DNA from: Isohypsibius dastychi
Lineage: Eukaryota > Tardigrada > Eutardigrada > Parachela > Isohypsibiidae
Direction: 5' to 3'
DNA: 28,672 nt
Assembly (NCBI GenBank): GCA_034696485.1
Contig: JAQIWT010000205.1
Coordinates: 1-28,672 of the forward strand
In this document: in pieces, positions 20,330-28,672 of the stretch
Layout of the letters: every line of letters begins with the position of its first letter
How positions within the stretch are numbered: position 1 is the stretch's first letter
Notes under the pieces: generated by a model
Database searches by the model: none
What the model saw: only the letters and a program-made list of their open reading frames with translations
Told to the model about the DNA's origin: nothing
Position numbers and translations under genes: made by a program

Positions 20330-22626
20330 CTAGAGATGAGAAAACAAATTGAACATCGAACTTCTAACCGGCTGCCCGACTTCCACGTATTGCTGACCAG
20401 AATTGGTCTCGAGATATTGTAATATGTTGAATAAATCTGCGAACGTAGGGCGATCATCGGCGGAAATTTTCCAGCAATCACATAATATATTGTAACTGAA
20501 AATATGAAAAATGTGGAAATTCCGCTCATACGTTTCAATATACCGAACTGCGTACAGCAAAGGAGTGCAAGCGTCCGGTTTGTGTAGCCGGCATCCTGAG
20601 CAGTATATTCTTTGCAGTTCTTCAGGGTTTGACACGGTGGGAAACGGAGTGTCGCCGTACATTAAGATCTCCCAAACAACAACTCCAAAAGACCACCTGT
20701 AACAAAGCACACCAAGATAAAAAAAATAATGAGAGAATTGCTAGAATACCAAGTATCTATCTAGAACCGGCAAAAAATCAAACACAGATAAAAACTGCTG
20801 CTGGCCCATTTTACCATAGTGAGATTAAAACACCGTTAGTCTCGCTATGGTTTTACTCACACATCACTTTTCGACGTGTAAACATCATTCACCAATGCTT
20901 CTGGCGCCATCCATTTGATAGGCAATTTTCCCTGCAGAAGATAACAACATAAAAACTGGCGGAACCAAATTTACTACGCTGGTACAGGCTTCGTTCTCCG
21001 GTAGTAACTTTTGGTAGTGGTTCTACGCGACAAACCGAAATCGGCAATTTTCATTGTGTATTCCGCGGTTACCACCACATTTCTAGCAGCGAGATCTCGG
21101 TGGACAATCTGGTAAAACCACAAGTCCATCGTCATTGTGATCGTGATTGTAAAAAATATTTAGTTGTTGGTTACCTGAAGAGATTCCAAATGTCTCATAC
21201 CACGCGCTATTTGCAATGCAAAGTCGAGCAAGTTTGAAACTTCAATGTCACATGGTACCAGGTAGCCTCTGCTTGAAGTGCCTGCGGCTCGCTGTCTCAG
21301 AAAGTCACGCAGGTTCCCGTTTGCCGCGTATTCCAGTATGAGATAATATGGCTGTTTTTCAGTGCAACATCCGAGGATCGAAACGATATTCTCGTGCGAG
21401 TGTGTTCCGATGTCTTTCATCAGCTCAATTTCGGTTCTTAGTCCCTCGTGGTCGTCCTGGCAAGCTCGATCTAGACAAACAGCAACTCAGTATATTTCAA
21501 CTCTGAACGATAAACACTGTACCGAGCGTGGTTTTGATGGCAACTCTAGTAAAACTGTTGGAAAAGCAAGGCTTTGGTGGTAGCAGCCTGGCCAGCATGA
21601 CCTTCCCAAACTCCCCACGTTCGAGGTTCTTCTCCACCAGGAGACGACTTCTTGAGATCTCGAAGATGTCGGGTATCAGACTGTCCAAAGAATGCGCCTC
21701 GCAGTCGAACTTCACTCAGGATATAACAGTTAGGCACTGTGATGTGAACGGCAGAAGGAACTGGAACTTACTGGTTTGAAATCGATGATGTTCGAACTTA
21801 CATTTCGACTGCGTTGACCAAGCTGGATTTGTTCTATTTTCTTTCTGATATTGCGATACCGGTACGACGAGAACACCACAATAAAACATATGGCGAGCAG
21901 AACCAGTGGCACTAGGATCAATGCAAACATGACCGTGTCTTTGGGTTCAGACGACGACACATTGTCAAGAGAGTTTTGGCCAGGGGGGCAACTGGACGTG
22001 AGTATAGTCAAATAAGTCGTGGTCATCACAACTTTGTCAACGGTCGTTTTCGAAATCAATCTGTCGTCAATGAATGGCATTCGTTTCAACGGTAAAACTT
22101 CCACTTTGACACTTGCGTTTGCAGTGTATTCCTTGAGATTTTCACCACCACCGCGATGCCTGGAGAAGTCAACTTGACACCAGTAGATTCCTGCATCGTT
22201 CGTTGTGATGTTTTTCAGTCGCAGATACGCGAAATCGTGGTCTTTCTTCATTCTTTTGGTAAACTAACAAACCCACAATGACCGCATGACCATTCGAATG
22301 AATTATCAATCGCTTACGTCAATACAAGTACCGCTGCTGTTGAAAAATCTCTCTTGGATGTCAGGACATTTCATCCAACGTATTTCTTTGTCATGCCCGT
22401 TTCCAGCAGGAAATATGCATGACACGGTGACAGATTCCCCAACCCGTGCTGATCCATTTGCTTTATCGTGGCCCTCGATTTTGTATTCACCTCTTACTCC
22501 ATTAGCATCGCGGAGTGGATTGACATCCTGATGCACAGTCGTCCACAAATTACGGTTCGTCTGACGGCGGTCCCCGAATGTAGGATTCATGTGGCAAACA
22601 ACCAGGATTAGCAGCCACTCCCACAT
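20330..22626 (-). CDS. FGFR-like receptor tyrosine kinase with one Ig domain
   Basis: Eight exons: 22318-22626, 21802-22263, 21523-21709, 21175-21470, 20986-21108, 20861-20931, 20556-20696, 20330-20495. All are in phase and give 584 aa. There is a signal peptide ([11 protein letters not shown]) and one Ig-like domain with Cys70, Trp84 and Cys132 (DAGIYWC), then a transmembrane helix at about 214-236. The kinase has VAIK (Lys316), HRDLAARN (Asp423), DFGLSR (Asp441), paired activation tyrosines SYYRRT (453-454), KWMAPEAL and DVWSFG. The short kinase insert and the YYRRT/PEAL blocks resemble FGFRs more than VEGFR/PDGFR. The glycine loop reads LERGEFGKV, so the first Gly is replaced by Glu. Vertebrate FGFRs usually have three Ig domains; here only one is present. 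It probably signals at the plasma membrane; the ligand is unknown. The acceptor before 21709 was chosen because an in-frame stop lies just upstream. Confidence 0.9.
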
Positions 22627-23051
22627 AATGTTAAGATAGGCACTTGCATCGTAAAAAAACTCTTGATTCAGTTTACAGGTATTTTGTAGATTCCACAGAT
22701 CAAGGTACTGATCAGTACCCTTATGTGTGTTCTCGCTTGCGCTCGGTACGCCGCTTTCGGTGTAGCTGCGGTTTCCATATCAATCAGAAAAACGAATTTT
22801 GTACAGATAGAAGGTCGTTTTATCGTCTTTGTAAATATTTGTAAACGCAAATCTCGCGACGACAGTCTGGGGCATGTTTAAAACGGGTCAAGCTTCGGAT
22901 AACATATTTCCATTTTGCAGAGAGAATGCTACAGTACATTGTCACGCACTTCTTCGGCATTCAATGGTACGGTGAGAGCAAACTGCCTAAGTAAATCTTC
23001 GCTAAAATCTTGGCTACCTGGTTGGTAGTTTTCTGCTCTAGCGACAACTGA
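22627..23051. other. Intergenic region between the RTK and the first GPCR
   Basis: A 425-bp gap that must hold the RTK promoter and 5' UTR (minus) and the 3' UTR of the GPCR gene. No gene, repeat or clear polyadenylation hexamer was found. Confidence 0.4.
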
Positions 23052-24876
23052 TTATATGTTTGTAGATCTGGAGCGCCGAAGGCTTGAATTTTTGGTTATT
23101 TGACGGGACCTCGACGTCGTCGTTGAAAACTGTGTCTTTGGGAGGGCGGTCGGTGATGAAATTTTGATGAGGGGTGCAGGTGCTTTCTTGTGCGATATGA
23201 TACCTGGCCATGAGACGTGAAAACATCCATAAATTAGAGGGTGAAAGATGACCGAGTTCGCCATCCCTACAATCCAGACCGATAGATGTTTGGAGCACTC
23301 ACACGTACCGACAAAGCATTTTCAAAGACTTACCGAAGAAAAATATCACTTGTGACATTGTTTGTACATGCAAATCCCTCTCATCCTTGACAATCATGAA
23401 ATAAAGCATGGCCAGATAATAAGGACCTGCAATCAAGCACAACAATAGCAACAAAGGAAACAAGCCCAAAAAGCAACAGAATTCTAATTAACTGTTCTCA
23501 ACTTCAAAGCCAATTTTTTGTTTCTATATCAGTTCAAAATTTTGTACGCAAGTCTTTTTATTTTTTTACCCCAACAAGCGGCAAATGATATTATGACGAC
23601 TACGGAAATCCACAGAGCCCGCATTTTAGCCTTCGTAAGCATCCTCTCCCGATTGTTCGTCGTAGCATTTGATATGGTTGAGGTGAAGCTTAAATTTCCT
23701 GCAAAGCTAAGTGTGAGTACAACATAAAAATTTGAGATTGTTGCAAGTATTTGAAAATTTAACTCAGCACTTTACTTTACGGAAAAGTCATCTTGGTTGA
23801 CAAGTAATTAGTTTTTCCTGTCCTTTTAGTGGTTCCATATATTAGGTCACAAAAACCGTGCAAACCCAGGTCTGGAAAATCCGATTTTTTTAATAGCTCA
23901 CTGTTCTTAATCCCTGATTCCAGGTGTAATCTCCGGAAAATCAGCACGTAGCAGGTGATGATCAGGGTAAGTGGTACGGCGAACATGACACAGAATGTGA
24001 AAAGCAGGTACGCTGATTGCTGCCATTCTTCCGAATAAGCATCTGTAACACGCAAAATCACATTGTGGTTTGATATTTTTAATATTCGGATTCAGAACAT
24101 CGTTATCACAACAGTAATATTCACCATGGGTCACACATTGAAGATCCGAGAGAAACCCGTCTTTTTCGGTCGCCGGCGGATGTAAAGTTCTGAACACGAG
24201 AAGCTACGAAATCAATCGGCTTGTTCAACACAATTCGAATGCGGTCAGTTTTACAGAAATTTAAGTTCAATATGGTTGATACCTACCTGTGGCAGAGCGC
24301 AAACGGCAGCGAAAAACCACGACAGAAAGGTCAAGAGGCGAACAACTTTGTGTTGGTCGAATCTCGACAAGGGATAACAAATAGCTACACAGCGATCCAG
24401 GCTGATTGTTACAATGATGTTAGTGCTTGCGTAAAGGGCGAACATTTGCATAAACTTGACCATCTTGCACATAGTATTTCCTAAAATTTGAATGCAAAGT
24501 TTCAAGACAAAATCATCTTCAAAAGGGAAACTTTACCAGCAAGCCACCAGTATGTTAGTTTCCAAACTGCATCAGATAAAACACAAAAACTGATGACCAG
24601 AAGGTCGGCGATGGCCAAATGGAGTATCAAATAATCAATATCGCTGAGACACTTTTTTGCATGGAATTTTGCGGAAAGAATTCCGGTTAGTAACAAATTC
24701 CCGAAAAATCCGATTGCTGCTAGAGTGAAAAGGACATAGATCTGGATGAAGCGATTCGAAGATTCGAGCTCCAAATATTCCATTTCGGCCGCAATCGGGA
24801 AGGTCGTAGAAGCAAAGGTCGCGCCTTGTCGAAAAGATAATAATACATTTTTAGTTATGGTCTCCACTGGTGGCAT
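23052..24876 (-). CDS. GnRH/AKH/corazonin-type peptide receptor (class A GPCR), copy 1
   Basis: Seven exons: 24537-24876, 24287-24480, 24125-24203, 23902-24042, 23570-23698, 23334-23426, 23052-23266. All are in phase and give 396 aa. Seven hydrophobic spans are visible. Key features: LHLAIADLL in TM2; a TM3 disulfide cysteine (118) pairing with Cys201 in LQCVTH; SLDRC (142-144) as the E/DRY motif; the QCVTH loop typical of GnRH, adipokinetic hormone, ACP and corazonin receptors; ACWGPYY in TM6; and HPLIY (334-338) in place of NPxxY. The family binds small amidated neuropeptides and usually signals through Gq or Gs at the plasma membrane. The basic, Ser/Thr-rich C-tail has likely phosphorylation sites. 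The frame stays open upstream of the chosen ATG, through a GGATTC repeat, but has no earlier ATG. A paralogue lies directly upstream on the same strand. Confidence 0.9.
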
Positions 24877-24882
24877 TCCTTT

Positions 24883-24912
24883 GGATTCGGATTCGGATTC
24901 GGATTCGGATTC
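24883..24912. repeat. Hexanucleotide microsatellite (GGATTC)5
   Basis: Five perfect tandem copies of GGATTC lie just upstream of the GPCR copy 1 start codon. On the minus strand they read as alternating Glu-Ser codons, in frame with the GPCR, with no stop between them and the ATG. Confidence 0.9.
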
Positions 24913-25432
24913 AAGCCATCCAGTAAGGTACCCCGGATGAATAGTTGTTGAACAACAGAAGAATGCGTTATTATGAAAAAAAATTCTCCAGGAAAATTTT
25001 GCCCTGTTGACAGGAAGCTGCGACGATTATGAAGCTCTCAGAGTAAAATCTCGCTAAAAAGCGCGAGATTATATCCTAGTTGACGTGAAAAATAACGTGA
25101 TGTCGAAGCGGTTGGCTAGTTCCTGAAGCTTTAATTGTAGAGTAATTGGAATACTCAGACCGACATCGATTTTCAAGATGCGAATAATGCCGGATTAACA
25201 TGATCCCCGACTGTAGCTGGAATTCATTTCCGCTCGAACCTTGCACTCGAACCAGACACACCAACTTGAACAGTAATCTATCCACACTGATTCAAATGTT
25301 TTGACTTGAGTTTTGTTAATCGTACCAGGAATTTGATAAAGAATCGTCAGGCATGAGCAAAATAACGTGGACGAGATATGGTTCAGCGCTGCTTTCTGAA
25401 TAAATTATTCCGGCTTAGTAAATTCAAAGGTT
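24913..25432. other. Intergenic region between the two tandem GPCR genes
   Basis: A 520-bp spacer containing the 3' UTR of GPCR copy 2 and the promoter and 5' UTR of copy 1. The copy 1 frame stays open into this spacer for about 150 bp without an ATG. No AATAAA is found close to the copy 2 stop (AATAAT is the nearest). Nothing else was recognised. Confidence 0.4.
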
Positions 25433-28329
25433 TTATGAAATGTTGGTTAATTCGGGAGCTGCGTGTCGTAGCTGTAAAACTTTGGTTTTCTCCTTCGTCA
25501 GAATGAAGCTTCCAAAAATGATTGGATTTATGACGCAGAAACTAGTTCCTAGAGAAGGATGACAAAGTTGAATACGCCGTGGTTAGGTGGCACTCGAGTT
25601 ACCGAAGCAGAAGATGGCACCAAGTATTTGATGTGAAATGATGTACTTGAACAGGTGGGCAATCATGGTCGCGTAATATGGAGCTGGAAAAAAACCGTAG
25701 TTCTTGAAAGTTAGAAAAAAAGTTGTCTCCCTAAAAATTAAATAATATTCTCAATATTCAAAAATTGTTAGAACTTTATTGAACCAATAACGACATGACG
25801 CATCATATGTGTTTCGAATTCTAAAGTGCAAAATGTTCTGCTAAAATAATAATACGGATTTGGAAATAAAATAATGATCTGTCGTTACTTCTCACGACAG
25901 TCAAGCAAATATTTTAATTAGAACTTCCATTAGATTGTCACCACTTAAAAAATGACCAGACTTTCCGGGTTTTCTTCCCCTTTTTATTATTCGAAGTTCA
26001 AGCGTTTTCCGCAGTTGAAACCATATTACTGTATACTATGTTCATATTTTAAACTGTGTTTGAGAATTTTTCCCCGTAGCCGCGCGATAGCTACGACACT
26101 TTTATCACCGGATCTCTACTCACTACCCGACGGAGTACGAGTTCCACTGACAAGTGAGCGGAGAATCAGACTATTTGCCGTGTAGGGTTCCCAGCAGTCA
26201 ATACGGACCCAGTGATAAAAGCGCTCTAACGTTCGCGCGTTTATAGCGCAGATTCAAGACTGCATGTGTCTGCAGTAACATTAGTCATATTCTCTATTGA
26301 ACCGAACTTACTCCAACACACGACAAACGACATCGCTGTGACGAATGACATCCACAGTGATAATGTTCTGGTTCTCTGGTACATTCGTGTCCCCTGACGA
26401 AGGGCTGGTGCCGACGCCTCGTTTTTATTCGTTCCTGTAAACGTTCAAATTGTTTCTACTCACCGTTGCATATGCAATGCAAATGGCACCCACTCAAAAC
26501 CATTTGGGCTTCATTGGAGATTTGCACAGCGATGGTCACGTAACAAAAAATGATGACTGCCAATGGGAGCAGGCACATTAGGCATAGAGTAATCATCGTG
26601 TATGCTAACTCTTGAGCAGGATGGGAGTAGAATCCGTGAGTTACACACTGATAGAATTCCTCACAGATTGGCGCACGTTCTACGTGAAATATCACAGCCT
26701 GAAAAGCACAATCTGAATTCTTTGAAACCAAACCAGTTCATAAGGAAATTACCTGAGGAATGCTACTCAGAGCAGCTAGAACCCATGAAGTGATGCTGAA
26801 GAGTTTGACGCGGAAAAAGGTCACGGTGCGTCTCGACTTGGTGAGCGGAAAAGTCAACGTTATGCATGTCTCGATACTGATACTAGTCAGCATTAGTGTC
26901 GTTACGTATAAACTGTAAAAACAGATGATTAATGAAACCATTTATCAACACGTGAAATACGACAGAAAAGCAGCTTATTAAATTACGATCAAAACAATCA
27001 CCCATTCAACAGAAATGCCTTTTATTATATTCTTGCGTTCAGATTGCTCCACTTTTGTGGCAGAAAATTTTGTGGACTGAGATGCGACTTTCCGGAATCA
27101 GTAAGAAAGAATCAGACTGCTGATGGTGTTTCACCGCGTTGCATTGCATTAATCACGTGCAAATTTGCGTACGACTGTCAGTTTTGAACCTGATGAATGT
27201 TTTGTTTTAATAATCAGTCCCATATTGCAGGAGGTAAGGTGAAAATTGATAAACAAGTGTGAGGCAAGTTAAATATTAGTTTAATTATCTGTTGTGAGTC
27301 ATGCAGGGATCACAGGAAATAGCTCTACGTAGGTGTTTTTCATCCAAATGATGTGTGAAGTACTAGGCGATCGATGCTGTTAACGGTATCGTATTGTGAT
27401 GGTTGAAAAGGCCAGGATGCTTCATACGGTTACCATATTGTTTTTAATGATCGCTGGCGTTCTCGTGCAGAATCTATTGATTACAGACACCAGGGTGCAA
27501 TATAGGCTGAGTAAATTATTTGAATTGGATCCACTCCTTAATATTCAAGACCGCACTCGATGGTGAGCTAATCCCAAACGTTTCATTGAAACATTCAATT
27601 TGACACTCTTGTTGCTCATGCTAATCACCTCTGATTGTGGAATGACAAAATTTCTGTCAACGAGATTCAAAAACATTAAAACATAACAGACTTTTTATCA
27701 ACACTGGGAAAGTATTTCACTAACATACCTGAACATTTGCAGAAACTTTATGATCCGACACAAAAGATCGCCTCCATACCACTGAACGGTTAAATTCCAA
27801 ATACCATCCGGAAGTAGGCAGAACACCGCGACAAAAAAGTTGGAGATGAAGAGTTGCAAAAACTAAAGAAAAACGCACACTGCATTTGTGTTTTTGTGAT
27901 ACCGACAGAGACAGTATGAAATTCAGAACGAACATTTCTGAAATTCATTATGTTCTGGCAGTCAGTTTTAAACCGTAATCTCATTGCTTTAATATTAAAA
28001 TACGTTGTTCGTTATGGTTCAACATATTCATAATAAGATTCAGTAGAAGATGGATTTGATTTTTTTGACCAAAATACGGTCGGGTTATTGATTGCACTCT
28101 GTTGTGCCAAAAACAACTTAATTACCAGCAATCCCAGTGCAGTTTGTTGGTACGCCTTGGACCGGATCAGAAAACAAATCATGCTCATGTTCATCAAAAT
28201 TCCACAAGTACCCAATGTGAACAAAATTGTGATGTAAACTTTGCGGTAGCTGAAATAAGCCGGATCAGAGGAATTAAGGAATCCCGATGCAGATTCCACA
28301 GACGAACAGTTCAGATAAGATAAATTCAT
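25433..28329 (-). CDS. GnRH/AKH/corazonin-type peptide receptor (class A GPCR), copy 2, with altered DRY motif
   Basis: Seven exons: 28126-28329, 27729-27862, 26753-26912, 26494-26698, 26312-26434, 25603-25683, 25433-25548. All are in phase and give 340 aa. The short N-terminus carries three N-glycosylation sequons (NLS, NCS, NSS). TM3 Cys103 and Cys184 of YQCVTHGFY form the expected disulfide; QCVTHGFY is the canonical loop of AKH, corazonin and GnRH receptors. TM6 ends VVCWTPYY, and TM7 has NPIIF (310-314) for NPxxY. The E/DRY position reads Glu127-Thr128-Cys129, so the G-protein-contacting arginine is missing. Four intron positions and phases match GPCR copy 1, so the two are tandem duplicates. 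Introns of 816 and 628 bp hold no other gene. The start ATG follows an upstream frame that opens only with GTG. The C-tail is short. Confidence 0.87.
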
Positions 28330-28437
28330 TTTCAAGTCTGGACTTATTCCGGATTGTTTGACGGGCACAGAATAAGATCAAAGAGGAGCCATTTGACTTT
28401 ATGCACGCAAACAAAAAAACGTTTGGCGACTCAATCG

Positions 28438-28443
28438 TTTATT
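28438..28443 (-). terminator. Polyadenylation signal of the right-edge gene
   Basis: AATAAA on the minus strand (TTTATT on plus), 97 nt past the stop codon at 28540-28542. It lies only 108 bp before the start codon of the next gene on the same strand (GPCR copy 2). Confidence 0.5.
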
Positions 28444-28539
28444 ATGCAGTGGTAAAAATAAAAATGAAATGGAAATTCTTCCAGGCGAATGTTAATGCGA
28501 ATATTATTCGTGCGAGTGCGGCAAGTCGAACATTACTCT

Positions 28540-28672
28540 TCAGCACCAGCGGAAATTGCTGTCATCTTCTGGGAGGATGCTCCATTCATCCTTCACAGGG
28601 TGGTGCCGACCCAACCCTCGGGTGTTATAATGACAACCTGTATAAGAACCCATATGCACGCCCCATGCGAAC
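28540..28672 (-). CDS. 3' end of an unidentified gene running off the window
   Basis: An open minus-strand frame ends at a TGA and continues to the right edge (43 codons visible). It contains blocks such as GLGRHHPVKDEWSILPEDD and ends NFRWC. The high content of His, Asp and aromatic residues looks coding, not random. An acceptor-like CAG at 28638-28640 means the final exon may begin at 28637. The polyadenylation signal 97 nt downstream supports this as a true 3' end. I do not recognise the family from this fragment. Confidence 0.45.
   Translation of the reverse strand, partial: FAWGVHMGSYTGCHYNTRGLGRHHPVKDEWSILPEDDSNFRWC

Overview
This is eukaryotic nuclear DNA from an invertebrate. The genes are broken up by many short introns (mostly 50 to 270 bp, GT..AG) and packed closely on both strands. 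The gene content (a gustatory-receptor-like protein, two GnRH/AKH/corazonin-type receptors, a muniscin, an HMGB protein, a kynurenine formamidase) points to a protostome, most likely a small-genome panarthropod such as a tardigrade or a crustacean. The species cannot be fixed from sequence alone. I rebuilt gene models by hand by requiring consistent splice phase and agreement with known families. Eight models (muniscin, formamidase, HMGB, receptor tyrosine kinase, two GPCRs, the tetraspan gene and the gustatory-like receptor) close with every intron in phase and a clean stop.

Layout. 581-1252 (-): Rab5-like GTPase, head to head with 1938-6107 (+), an 11-exon FCHO-type muniscin. 6255-8385 (-): 11-exon kynurenine formamidase, convergent with FCHO. 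9665-10210 (-): unrecognised small basic protein. 11511-12586 (-): two-box HMGB protein with an acidic tail. 13088-13668 (+): a tentative small gene. About 13.7-15.6 kb: AT-rich gene-poor stretch. 15639-17104 (-): gustatory-receptor-like 7TM protein. 17603-18493 (-): four-span membrane protein. 19558-20111 (+): 3' part of a Shisa-like cysteine-rich membrane protein. 20330-22626 (-): FGFR-like receptor tyrosine kinase with one Ig domain. 23052-24876 (-) and 25433-28329 (-): tandem paralogous peptide GPCRs. 28540-28672 (-): 3' end of a gene that runs off the window.

How the genes relate. Rab5-like and FCHO share one 685 bp intergenic region, and both families act in clathrin-mediated endocytosis or early endosomes, so shared regulation is possible. 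The right-hand 13 kb is rich in membrane receptors: gustatory-like, tetraspan, Shisa-like, RTK and two neuropeptide-type GPCRs. I see no CRISPR array, no recognisable transposon, no viral insertion and no confident tRNA or rRNA. I found no clear new multi-gene system. The most unusual items are altered signature residues in otherwise intact proteins (formamidase oxyanion motif, kinase glycine loop, GPCR E/DRY arginine), the tandem GPCR pair, stopless 60-bp introns, and a few unrecognised small genes.
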